A DNA stretch of 62,652 nt from Lachnospiraceae bacterium UBA6403 (GTDB lineage: Bacteria > Bacillota > Clostridia > Lachnospirales > Lachnospiraceae): positions 1 through 62,652 of the forward strand of contig DJPV01000054.1 of assembly GCA_002437435.1 (NCBI GenBank), given 5' to 3'. Below the pieces are notes generated by a model. The model saw nothing but the letters and a program-made list of their open reading frames with translations. It had not been told where the DNA came from and ran no database searches. Position numbers and translations under genes: made by a program. Shown here one piece after another: positions 28,285 to 36,130 of this stretch (positions are counted from its first letter, which is position 1; each line of letters begins with the position of its first letter).

Positions 28285-29249
28285 AGAAATTTTTACCAAT
28301 AAGTATGTTGGCCATTTTAGGCCTGACTGTCCTTTCCGGCTGTCAGCTTGCAAAGAAAGAAAAAGCCCCATCGGCAGTTACCAATCATCTGGTCGGTATC
28401 TATTGTACAGCAACACAGTTGGATGATCTGAAAGAACCGCTTTCCTGCACATATGATCAGGAAACAGATACTTTCAAATCGGATAACCCTGATATCTCCG
28501 GCTGCTATCTTACCGCTGTAAAAATAGTCAGCTCAGAAGATGATGAAGAAGGAGGTTCTTATTATTCATTTACCTCCAACGCAATGTCTGAACCATCTAT
28601 AAATATTTCCGGTTCCGATGGAGCATCTACTACCTCCTATGGTTCTTCATCCCATACACTAAACAATATCAGCAATTATATATATTCGCCTGAAGATGTT
28701 GCGGAAACTTCCTTATCCCTTTCCGGCACTCTCTATGTTGATCCGGACAAAATAGATTATTCCTATGATTCGGAGCATTATTGTATCTATCTGAATCCAA
28801 TCTATCAGAAAGAAAATGGCGATCTCTTTATAACATCAGGTTCTCCTGTCTCTATTATGAATGAAGGCGAATCAACAACCCAGACCATCTCCGAAAGCTA
28901 CACAGAATGGGACACCTGTTCCAATGCCACTACAACGAATACGGTCTCCCTTACGATACGATCCATTTCCGATCCCGTTGACAGCTACACCTTCTATGGT
29001 ATGTCCGATGACAATACCGTACTCTGGAGTGACACACACAAAGCAGCCACCCTCACCGATGAACCGATATCCTTAAAAGGTGCCGCCTACCTGCTCATAA
29101 AGGAAGTGTCCACCAAAGGCATCGTATCCTACGACGTTCTTGCTCATGCAGACGATGACGCAGAAACCACAGATCCCGACTACCGCACCCGCTATATTGC
29201 AACCGGCAGCTTCTACTATCAGCCTTCTGAGATCCATATAGTGAAATAA
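28281..29249 (+). CDS. Predicted lipoprotein of unknown function
   Basis: A 322-residue exported lipoprotein: the signal peptide MKKFLPISMLAILGLTVLSG ends at a lipobox Cys (LSGC, about residue 21). The mature part is Ser/Thr/Asp-rich with beta-type patterns (SLSGTLYVDPDKIDYSY, TGSFYYQPSEIHIVK) and no domain I know. Its ATG overlaps the stop of the XRE gene and AAGGAGG lies just upstream, so it is coupled to the regulator. Element E follows 8 bp after the stop and probably ends the transcript. Confidence 0.8.
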   Translation: MKKFLPISMLAILGLTVLSGCQLAKKEKAPSAVTNHLVGIYCTATQLDDLKEPLSCTYDQETDTFKSDNPDISGCYLTAVKIVSSEDDEEGGSYYSFTSNAMSEPSINISGSDGASTTSYGSSSHTLNNISNYIYSPEDVAETSLSLSGTLYVDPDKIDYSYDSEHYCIYLNPIYQKENGDLFITSGSPVSIMNEGESTTQTISESYTEWDTCSNATTTNTVSLTIRSISDPVDSYTFYGMSDDNTVLWSDTHKAATLTDEPISLKGAAYLLIKEVSTKGIVSYDVLAHADDDAETTDPDYRTRYIATGSFYYQPSEIHIVK

Positions 29250-29257
29250 CCGGACGA

Positions 29258-29423
29258 AAAAAATAGCCGGCTGTCTGCAACAGATACTTTTCATTCCGCA
29301 AGACGCTCTCGCTCTATTCTCATGTAACGGTGCTAAGCTCCCACTTTCGTGGATCGCTAAGAACCGACATTCGAACAGGCTTGCTTCATGAAAATATCTG
29401 TTGCAGACAGCCGGCTATTTTTT
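29258..29423 (+). repeat. Family 2 stem-loop element, copy E (also terminator)
   Basis: Perfect 29-bp arms (29258-29286 and 29395-29423) continue past a one-base bulge with TTTTCAT/ATGAAAA. The interior has TTCCGCAAGACGCTCTCGC, TCTATTCTCATGTAACGGTG, CTAAG, a CCAC-TTTC-GTGG hairpin and CTAAGAACCG, then TTCGAACAGGCTTGC. The right arm ends in six T, so it can terminate the lipoprotein operon. Confidence 0.8.
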
Positions 29424-29483
29424 ATCCCTGAATTATGATATCATTCATAGCATAAAAATTAAATTCAGAAAGGAGGATAAATA

Positions 29484-30050
29484 ATGTTACATAAAGATTT
29501 TTTAAAATTATATTGGAAACAGTATCTCTCATTAGAAAAAGATCTCCTGAAAATGGATGATTATGTAACCATTGACAGTAAAAACTATGGATGCTTTTCC
29601 AATAACTTTGCGAAAATATTTATGATGGCATGTAGCGAGCTTGACTCACTGGTCTTAAAATTTGATGAAATTATTAAAAAGGATCTTTTTATAGAAAAGG
29701 CTTTACCTAAAAGCTTTCCACTCAAATTAGATATGCTGCTTTACAAATATAAAAATTTACACAACATGAGAATTTCCACTAAAGCAGACATATGCGAAAT
29801 AAATTTTGTTCCTTTTACAAATTTCACAGAGAATGAAACGGACGGCTGGTGGAAAGATTATAATCTCGTTAAGCACAACCGGACGGAAATCAATTCAGGC
29901 GGAAAATACAATTATGAAAAAGCCAATTTAAAGAATACAATGACTGCATTGTCTGCTCTGTATCTGGTTTGCTATTTATTTGATTCATATATATCTGGAT
30001 CAGACGCTGAATTAATCCCGGAAAGCCGGCTATTCACTATTATGAAATAA
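29484..30050 (+). CDS. AT-rich orphan protein, possibly HEPN-like
   Basis: A 188-residue mainly helical protein that I cannot place firmly. The segment WWKDYNLVKHNRTEIN followed by EKANLKNTMTALSALYLV resembles helical HEPN-like proteins found in phage-defence and mobile contexts (a His-Asn-Arg triad in a helix), but this is weak. Lys and Asn use and AT content are higher than in neighbours, suggesting transfer. AAAGGAGG precedes the ATG. It lies between two family 2 stem-loops with opposite core orientation (29258-29423 and 30072-30406), as if carried by them. Confidence 0.55.
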   Translation: MLHKDFLKLYWKQYLSLEKDLLKMDDYVTIDSKNYGCFSNNFAKIFMMACSELDSLVLKFDEIIKKDLFIEKALPKSFPLKLDMLLYKYKNLHNMRISTKADICEINFVPFTNFTENETDGWWKDYNLVKHNRTEINSGGKYNYEKANLKNTMTALSALYLVCYLFDSYISGSDAELIPESRLFTIMK

Positions 30051-30415
30051 CAGGCTATAATTCAGCCACAGACAGAAAACACCACGGTATATACATTTCA
30101 AGGAACAGAACTCAGGCTGGGCTATACCTGTTATCAGGCAAAATTTATCGGATATTAGAACTTTGAACTAAAAGAAAGGGTGGCATTACTATTATGAAGC
30201 AAGCCTGTCCGAACGCCGGTACTTAGGTTGCGTATTTTGCAACCTTATGTACCGCTGCGATGAGGATAGAGTGCAAACGACTTGCGTAATAATAGGTGAT
30301 GTCACCCTTTCATTTTTAGTTCAAAGACCTTCGTATATATTTTGCGTAATAATAGATATAAGCCCAGCCTGAGTTCGTCACTTAAAATTACACCGTGGTG
30401 TTTTCGTCCGCTGTT
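30051..30415. other. 365-bp convergent gap filled by element H
   Basis: The gap between the orphan gene and the ACP-partner gene is nearly all stem-loop element H. No small gene was seen. Confidence 0.6.
30072..30406 (-). repeat. Family 2 stem-loop element, copy H
   Basis: A three-tier nested stem: GAAAACACCACGGT with ACCGTGGTGTTTTC; GAACTCAGGCTGGGCT with AGCCCAGCCTGAGTTC; TTTGAACTAAAA then GAAAGGGTG with CACCCTTTC and TTTTAGTTCAAA. On the minus strand the core reads CCTATTATTACGCAAG, CGGTACATAAG, a GGTTGC-GCAACC hairpin, CTAAGTACCGGCG and ACAGGCTTGCTTCAT. The 16-nt arms and core match the layout of copies C and E. Confidence 0.75.
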
Positions 30416-31462
30416 TTAAAGTCTCTCGACAACCTTGTTGAGGACCTCAATCTCTTTGTCCTTTGCTGTCATGATATACTTCTCGAAACGGTCAAGGCAG
30501 TTCACATTTCCTGTGATGGATGTCTTGATCAGAAGGTTTCTTGCTGTCAGCATATTGTTGACAACCTCCATGTACTCGTCAAGGATCTCATTATCATAAT
30601 CCAGCACACCTTTTGCCATCATATACTTCAGACGTTCATTCATCAGAACCTTATGATCGTATAACAGGTGAAGTGCACGGATATCAAAATCAGGTTCATC
30701 TCCTGACAGTTGCTTTTCGATCTGTTTGTATACCGCATCGTATACATTTACACCGAATACTGTATCTGAGAAACGGTTTCTCATCATACGGAAATGATTC
30801 TTGGAATCCTTTGCTTCCAGATATTCAACCAATGTATCCTTGATATATGCCACATCCAGATCATAATACATTTCTTCGGTATTCTTCTGGATCACATATA
30901 AACCACGTCTGCCCTTATAATCATCCTTAAACATATGATCCTCAGATGCAGTTATGATCTCGTAACCTCTCTTAACATCCTCAAAGGATACAGTTGAATA
31001 TGAATAATGCTCACCAAATGTGAAATCGCCTACATGGAATTCTTCCTTATCCTTGTCATATCCAAAGATAAATAATTCATGTGGGAATTTGTAATCTGCA
31101 CCGGAATCGCACAGGATCTTTGCCTCGTCAAATACACCATAGACATATCCATTCAGGTCGATCGTTTTGATAATGAAGTTAATGATATCTCCACAGTAGC
31201 TCTCTACCTGTTCCTTTGTCATCAGTGAGAACAGAAGATATGGACACTCCTTCAAAGAACTGCTTCCCGGCATCATATCTGCCAGAAGCATCTCATCCCC
31301 TGTGAAAATCTCCTCAATATTATAACATCTAAGCTGGATATAATTACTGAAGATCCAGTTCTTAGCCTTTTCGTCATCCCCCAGAATTGAGAATAATGTT
31401 GCATGCCACTGCCATGATGTAATCATCGGGTAGCTGACCGGCAATATCTTTTTATTGCTCAT
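30416..31462 (-). CDS. ACP-partner protein, BtrH-N-like (acyltransferase-like)
   Basis: A 348-residue protein encoded 22 bp after an acyl carrier protein gene and sharing its transcript. The block ELFIFGYDKDKEEFHVGDF then YSTVSFEDVKRGYE resembles the papain-like BtrH N-terminal family, whose founder moves an acyl group from an ACP to butirosin. The N-terminal segment where such proteins have a catalytic Cys reads YPMITSWQWHATLFSIL and lacks Cys, so enzyme activity is uncertain. The C-terminal 120 residues are helical and of no known family. GGGAGG precedes the ATG. The role with the ACP is inferred from gene order. Confidence 0.45.
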   Translation of the reverse strand: MSNKKILPVSYPMITSWQWHATLFSILGDDEKAKNWIFSNYIQLRCYNIEEIFTGDEMLLADMMPGSSSLKECPYLLFSLMTKEQVESYCGDIINFIIKTIDLNGYVYGVFDEAKILCDSGADYKFPHELFIFGYDKDKEEFHVGDFTFGEHYSYSTVSFEDVKRGYEIITASEDHMFKDDYKGRRGLYVIQKNTEEMYYDLDVAYIKDTLVEYLEAKDSKNHFRMMRNRFSDTVFGVNVYDAVYKQIEKQLSGDEPDFDIRALHLLYDHKVLMNERLKYMMAKGVLDYDNEILDEYMEVVNNMLTARNLLIKTSITGNVNCLDRFEKYIMTAKDKEIEVLNKVVERL

Positions 31463-31484
31463 GATTATACCTCCCTTATCTTCT

Positions 31485-31736
31485 CTAGTTCAACTTGGCT
31501 GCAACAGCGGCAACCACATCATTCATATCATAATACAAGCCCAATGCGAGTTCTGAATCCTGAAACTCAATATTAAAATCTTTTTCAAGTTCTACGATCA
31601 ACTGAATAATTGATACAGAATTAACCCCATATTCTTTTGTCAATTCGGCTGTCATGTCAATCTTGCTGATGTCGATCTCCGGCATAACACAAGCTACAGC
31701 CTGTAAAACCTTTGCTTCCAAATCCTTTCTGTCCAT
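31485..31736 (-). CDS. Orphan acyl carrier protein
   Basis: An 83-residue carrier protein. The pantetheine-bearing Ser is in EYGVNSVSIIQLIVELEKDFNI-type context: KEYGVNSVSI replaces the usual DSLD with NSVS. Acidic helices before and after are normal. This is not the fatty-acid AcpP, which has LGADSLD and sits in a fab cluster; a dedicated carrier for a special acyl or aminoacyl group is more likely. AGGAGG precedes the ATG. It forms a two-gene operon with the BtrH-like protein. Confidence 0.85.
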   Translation of the reverse strand: MDRKDLEAKVLQAVACVMPEIDISKIDMTAELTKEYGVNSVSIIQLIVELEKDFNIEFQDSELALGLYYDMNDVVAAVAAKLN

Positions 31737-32007
31737 TACTGACCTCCTATCTGATATTTTAGAACCCGGTCGATCGATTCGGCAGGTTCTTTTTGTTAAT
31801 ATTTACCAAATACTGTTATTAACATTGTATATGTTTTAACTCTTTTTTTCAATAACTTCTTACTATTTAATATCTTTTTTATAAAAAACATTGGCTATTT
31901 TTTTGTAATTTGCATATTTTGCATAGGATTCTCGGATTATGCTGATATATTTTACGATTATATCCGTTTCCTCTATAAATGATATCCCACCATCTGACAC
32001 AATTCTT

Positions 32008-32784
32008 TTATTTCTTTCTTGCATCCAGAATCATCTGCCGGACTGCTTCAACCGCAGTCTTTACCGCCATGTCCGTATCATATGTCAGTGGATTCTCAAG
32101 CCCTGCTGCCTTCCGCTCCTGATTTCCAACCACCAGATAACAGGCTCCGACCTTCACGCCCAGATAATCGCCTACGATAAATAATGCCGCTGACTCCATC
32201 TCGGACGCCAGACACCCCATCCGCTTCCATGCTTCCCATTTGGATTCCAGTTCATAAGATACAGGTTTGGTTCCCGGCTCATGCTGTCCATAGAAGGAAT
32301 CCTTGCTTTGAACAACTCCGATATGATGTCGGACTCCGGTCGTCTTGCAGGCTTTTGCAAGTGCCTGAATGACCGGATAACTTGCAACCGCCGGATATTC
32401 GATCGGCGCATATTCCTTTGATGTACCCTCCATCCGTACAGCACCGGTTGCCACCACGATATCTCCTCCCATAATATCTAACTGCATTGCTCCACAGGTT
32501 CCAACCCGTACAAATGTATCTGCACCACAATGTACCAGTTCTTCCAGTGCAATTGCCGCCGATGGTCCCCCGATACCTGTCGATGTTACACTGACTTTTT
32601 CGCCTTCCAGATATCCCGTATATGTCACAAATTCCCGATTATCCGCAACCAGCTTCGCATCATCCAGATATGCCGCGATCTTCGCTGACCGTTTCGGGTC
32701 TCCCGGCAGGATCACATATTTGCCGATCTCGCTTTTTTTCGTCTTTATATGATATTCCCGTCCTGATTCTTCCTGATAGATCAT
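32008..32784 (-). CDS. udp: Uridine phosphorylase
   Basis: A 258-residue NP-I family phosphorylase splitting uridine with phosphate into uracil and ribose 1-phosphate. Landmarks: [10 protein letters not shown] (phosphate-binding), [13 protein letters not shown] (nucleoside phosphorylase signature), [10 protein letters not shown], and [12 protein letters not shown] (ribose-binding Glu and Met). Length is right. GGAGG precedes the ATG. It is a single gene in pyrimidine salvage. An inverted repeat at 32855-32884 near its expected promoter may be an operator. Confidence 0.92.
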   Translation of the reverse strand: MIYQEESGREYHIKTKKSEIGKYVILPGDPKRSAKIAAYLDDAKLVADNREFVTYTGYLEGEKVSVTSTGIGGPSAAIALEELVHCGADTFVRVGTCGAMQLDIMGGDIVVATGAVRMEGTSKEYAPIEYPAVASYPVIQALAKACKTTGVRHHIGVVQSKDSFYGQHEPGTKPVSYELESKWEAWKRMGCLASEMESAALFIVGDYLGVKVGACYLVVGNQERKAAGLENPLTYDTDMAVKTAVEAVRQMILDARKK

Positions 32785-33159
32785 ACTGCCACCTCCGTTT
32801 CTGTCTGTTTTTGCTCCAGCTGATTATCATTTTCTTACAGCTATTTATACAAAAACAGGTATATCTCAACTGTTATTTACCTGTATTATACCGAAAATAT
32901 ACACCAAAATCACCAATTTCTCCTATTTTGTACAAATTTTTCATGTCATTTTGTAACACCAGTACAGTTTTACTACATATAAATGAATATTCTTAACTCA
33001 AAAATGCCGATTTTCGAATTTCTTTAGGCTTAAATTTCTATTTACTTTAAAAAATTTTAGAAATTGGTTATAATTTCGCTTTTTGTTCATACTTTCATAA
33101 TTTGACTTTAGTGAAAAAAAGGATTATAAATTGTTCAACAAATCAAGGAGGCGAGTTTT
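32785..33159. other. 375-bp divergent gap between udp and the HPr-like gene
   Basis: AT-rich. On the udp side, ACAGGTA at 32855 and TACCTGT ending at 32884 form a 7-16-7 inverted repeat that could be an operator. On the other side is the HPr-like gene promoter (33102-33130). Nothing else was recognised. Confidence 0.5.
33102..33130 (+). promoter_or_regulatory. Sigma-A-type promoter of the HPr-like gene
   Basis: TTGACT at 33102-33107 and TATAAA at 33125-33130 with a 17-bp spacer, 30 bp before the ATG at 33160. Confidence 0.65.
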
Positions 33160-33417
33160 ATGGCTAGATCAACTGACATTAAAGTAAAATTAAGCAGCGT
33201 TGATGAGGTAAAGCAGTTTGTAGAATTAATGAGAAGATATCACGGTGATGTTGATGTATCCGCCTCAAACAAAAACTATATGGTAGATGCAAAATCTATT
33301 CTTGGCGTTATCAGCCTGGATCTCAATGACGAATTAACCGTAAAATTCTATGACGGACTTTCCGATTCATATATGTCAACACTGAAGCCTTTCATTGCTG
33401 AACCAGCAGTCGCATAA
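33160..33417 (+). CDS. HPr-like protein lacking His15, keeping Ser46 (Crh-like)
   Basis: An 85-residue HPr-fold protein. In HPr the sugar-phosphotransferase site is His15 in GLHARPA. Here that stretch reads KLSSVDEVKQF, with Asp at position 15 and no His, so it cannot relay phosphate to sugar permeases. The regulatory site is intact: KSILGVISLDL places Ser at exactly position 46, the residue modified by HPr kinase. This is the pattern of Bacillus Crh, a partner of CcpA in carbon catabolite control. It has its own promoter, AAGGAGG and terminator. A purely regulatory role is inferred. Confidence 0.85.
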   Translation: MARSTDIKVKLSSVDEVKQFVELMRRYHGDVDVSASNKNYMVDAKSILGVISLDLNDELTVKFYDGLSDSYMSTLKPFIAEPAVA

Positions 33418-33494
33418 GGCAACTTATATTTATAATTATTTATAATGAAAATAAAAAGGAACACACGACAAACAGGAACTATAAGAACAGTCGT

Positions 33495-33535
33495 AAAAAA
33501 GGATATCCGGTCACGATGATTGGGTATCCTTTTTT
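33495..33535 (+). terminator. Terminator of the HPr-like gene
   Basis: AAAAAAGGATA and TATCCTTTTTT pair around a loop that includes CC/GG; a T-run follows. It lies 78 bp past the stop codon. Confidence 0.85.
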
Positions 33536-33610
33536 ATTTGCCGAAATATTTTTTGTGTAAATTAATTATCTCATGCTTGTTTTGCATATTTCAAACGCAC
33601 AGAGGTAAGT

Positions 33611-33652
33611 ATGCGTAAAACTCTTATTGACGTAGCCTTGAAACCATCATAA
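33611..33652 (+). CDS. Candidate 13-residue leader peptide upstream of ABC-F gene
   Basis: MRKTLIDVALKPS is encoded behind AGAGGTAAGT, 100 bp before the ABC-F start. It is followed by a small hairpin (CAGTATA/TATACTG). Several ribosome-protection ABC-F genes are controlled by leader peptides on which drug-stalled ribosomes change the downstream folding. Whether this peptide is translated is unknown; it is short enough to be a chance frame. Confidence 0.35.
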   Translation: MRKTLIDVALKPS

Positions 33653-33752
33653 AATAAGTGCAGTTTCCAGTATAGTAGTGGTATACTGCCACATGATATC
33701 AACAGTCTATTCTATTAAGAAACAAATACAAAGAACGGTTTGGAAAATACAA

Positions 33753-35621
33753 ATGAACTTATTAACAATGAAAAATATCCATAAAGCATATACAGACAAA
33801 GTACTTTTCAAGGGTGCTGATTTCTCCATCAACAGTGGGGATAAGATCGGTGTGATCGGAATCAACGGAACCGGAAAATCAACTTTATTGAAAATGATTG
33901 CAGGTTTAGATACCTGTGATGCAGGGCTTGTAGTACGTGGGAACAATGTCGTTGTCAATTATCTTCCTCAAAGCCCGGCTTTTAATGACAATGAAACAAT
34001 CTATGAACATGTTATAACTGCTAACAGCACAGAAGAAAATAAATGGAGTATTGAAGGTGATGCCAGAGCCATCCTTGATCAGCTCGGCTTTGACGATACC
34101 AGTATTCCTGTTTCTACCCTGTCCGGCGGACAGAAGAAAAAAGTAGCCCTTGCTGCTGCCCTGCTGTCCAGCTGTGATATTCTGGTCTTAGATGAGCCAA
34201 CGAACCACTTGGACAATGATATGACGGAATATCTGGAAGAATATCTGAACAATTATAAAGGTGCGCTGGTCATGGTCACGCATGACCGTTATTTCCTTGA
34301 CCGCGTTACCAACCGGATTGCAGAGATCGATAAAGGGTATATCTACCGTTATGAAACAAATTACGAAGGTTTTCTTGCCCTCAAAGCGGGGCGGGAAAAT
34401 ATTGCTCTGGCAACCCAGAGAAAGCACCAGACGCTCCTTCGTAAAGAGCTTGCATGGATCCAGCGTGGTGCAAGAGCCAGAAGTACCAAACAGAAAGCAC
34501 ATATCAAGCGCTTTGAGGTTCTGTCTTCGGAGCAGCCGATCGAGATGGATAAATCCGTAACTTTAAATTCTATTACTACGCGTCTTGGCAACAAAACGAT
34601 CGAATTACACGATATCTCAAAAAGTTTTCCGGGAATGTCTCATCCACTGATCGATCATTTTTCATACAATTTTTTAAGAAATGACAGGATCGGTATTACC
34701 GGTCCGAATGGCTGTGGTAAATCCACGCTGATGAAACTGATCACCGGCATTTTAGAACCGGACAGTGGTTTTATCGAGGTAGGAGAAACCGTAAACATCG
34801 GTTATTTCTCGCAAGAGAACGAACCTTTGGATGATAATAAATGTGTATTGGAATATGTAAAGGAAACGGCAGAATTCATCCGTACAATTGATGGATATAT
34901 GCCTGCTTCTACTCTTTGTGAAGAATTTTTATTTGACTCGACCCTTCAGTATCAGAAGATTGGGAAATTATCCGGTGGTGAGAAGCGCAGACTCTATCTG
35001 TTAAAGGTACTCGCCGGTTCTCCGAATGTTCTGATCTTAGATGAACCGACCAACGACCTGGATATCTCGACCCTATGTATTCTGGAAGATTATCTGGACT
35101 CATTCCCGGGCATCCTGATCGTTGTATCACACGACCGTTATTTTCTGGATCGTGTTGTCAGACGTTTGTTCGTCTATGATGGAACAGGTCATATCAATCA
35201 GTTTGAAGGAAGTTATACTGATTATTATCTGGAACATGGCTCATTTGCAAATTCAGCAAAATCTGTAACCGGAATCACAGGTAAAGCAAATAACACATCT
35301 TCACAGAAAAATGAGTCTTCAAACACAGGCAGATCCGATGCTTCCAAAAAAGAAGCTGTGCCAAAACGCGCAAAGACCAAATTGTCCTTTAACGAGCAAC
35401 GTGAATATGACAATATTGAAAACGATATCATGATCTGCGAAGAAACGATAGACGGATTAGACCGTGAGATTGCCGCTGCCGCAACTGATTTTACGAAACT
35501 GAACCATCTGGTAGCAGAAAAAGAAGCAGCCGAGATGAAGCTGGAACACCTGATGGATCGATATGTCTATCTGACTGATCTGGTAGAATCTTTCAAAAAG
35601 CAGCCGGAAGATCATGCATAA
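33753..35621 (+). CDS. ABC-F family ATPase
   Basis: A 622-residue soluble protein with two ABC modules and no membrane helices, acting on the ribosome. Module 1: GINGTGKSTLLK, LSGGQKKKVALA, LVLDEPTNHLD; module 2: GPNGCGKSTLMK, LSGGEKRRLYLL, LILDEPTNDLD. Between them is the P-site tRNA-interaction linker (about residues 230-290, with RGARARSTKQKAHIKRF). A C-terminal coiled coil (about 545-620) resembles Uup/YdiF. I start at ATG 33753 (MNLLTMKNIHKAY) because earlier residues are unrelated, although the ribosome site GGAAAA is weak. Either translation factor or antibiotic protection protein; the sequence does not decide. Confidence 0.9.
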   Translation: MNLLTMKNIHKAYTDKVLFKGADFSINSGDKIGVIGINGTGKSTLLKMIAGLDTCDAGLVVRGNNVVVNYLPQSPAFNDNETIYEHVITANSTEENKWSIEGDARAILDQLGFDDTSIPVSTLSGGQKKKVALAAALLSSCDILVLDEPTNHLDNDMTEYLEEYLNNYKGALVMVTHDRYFLDRVTNRIAEIDKGYIYRYETNYEGFLALKAGRENIALATQRKHQTLLRKELAWIQRGARARSTKQKAHIKRFEVLSSEQPIEMDKSVTLNSITTRLGNKTIELHDISKSFPGMSHPLIDHFSYNFLRNDRIGITGPNGCGKSTLMKLITGILEPDSGFIEVGETVNIGYFSQENEPLDDNKCVLEYVKETAEFIRTIDGYMPASTLCEEFLFDSTLQYQKIGKLSGGEKRRLYLLKVLAGSPNVLILDEPTNDLDISTLCILEDYLDSFPGILIVVSHDRYFLDRVVRRLFVYDGTGHINQFEGSYTDYYLEHGSFANSAKSVTGITGKANNTSSQKNESSNTGRSDASKKEAVPKRAKTKLSFNEQREYDNIENDIMICEETIDGLDREIAAAATDFTKLNHLVAEKEAAEMKLEHLMDRYVYLTDLVESFKKQPEDHA

Positions 35622-35674
35622 TCACAGATTCGCCGATCCCCCATTTCAGGCTGCATCTGATTTTTATTATAAAG

Positions 35675-35735
35675 AAAGCACACATTGTCTGAAAGTATAT
35701 TTATATATACTCCTTCAGCCGGTGTGTGCTTTTCT
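35675..35735. terminator. Convergent terminator between ABC-F and DUF6472 genes
   Basis: AGCACACA and TGTGTGCT pair around an inner CTGAA/TTCAG helix and are followed by TTTTCTT on the plus strand. It touches the stop codon of the small gene at 35735 and can end both transcripts. Confidence 0.75.
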
Positions 35736-35914
35736 TACATCTGTTTCCGAACTACTTTGTATTCATCATCCAACTGGAAATAAGGACAACTTTCATATGA
35801 ACTGGTTATAAATCTGGCATAATCATCTTCATCCATATTCACCATGCATTCTGAAAAATCGTCTTCTTCATCATATACATAATGTGCGCACAAATCACAA
35901 TTTGCTACTCCCAT
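35735..35914 (-). CDS. DUF6472-type zinc mini-protein
   Basis: A 59-residue protein with four cysteines arranged as a zinc site: NCDLC (Cys 6 and 9), Cys 23 in FSECMVNMDEDD and Cys 43 in ESCPYF, ending DDEYKVVRKQM. This matches the short Lachnospiraceae family DUF6472, whose function is not known. AGGAG lies before the ATG at 35914. It is convergent with the ABC-F gene and overlaps the shared terminator at its stop. Acidic patches (YDEEDD, NMDEDD) suggest a small metal-stabilised binding domain. Confidence 0.75.
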   Translation of the reverse strand: MGVANCDLCAHYVYDEEDDFSECMVNMDEDDYARFITSSYESCPYFQLDDEYKVVRKQM

Positions 35915-36130
35915 ATCAATACTCCTTCTATACTACATTCATTATTTTTGCTCTATGTTTCAGTCAATATTACACATTTTTTATTCCCTTTTCAAGTGTT
36001 ATCACGAAATCTATTGGGCAGGCTTACAGAAAAGTGTTTTTTGCTGGTAATAGTTTCCACTCTGTGGTAAAATAACAAAGTATAAGTTTATAATCTTTTC
36101 AATGTAAAAGATATGAATCGGGGTGTGTTT

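Larger units (their letters stand above)
33418..33752. other. 335-bp gap: terminator and ABC-F leader
   Basis: It holds the HPr-like gene terminator (33495-33535), a short open frame with a ribosome site (33611-33652) and a CAGTATA/TATACTG hairpin near 33671-33692 before the ABC-F gene. The layout fits a leader-peptide-controlled gene. Confidence 0.45.

Noticed and set aside
31737..32007. A small gene between udp and the ACP gene
   Set aside because: Only very AT-rich sequence with T-runs and no ribosome site followed by a frame.
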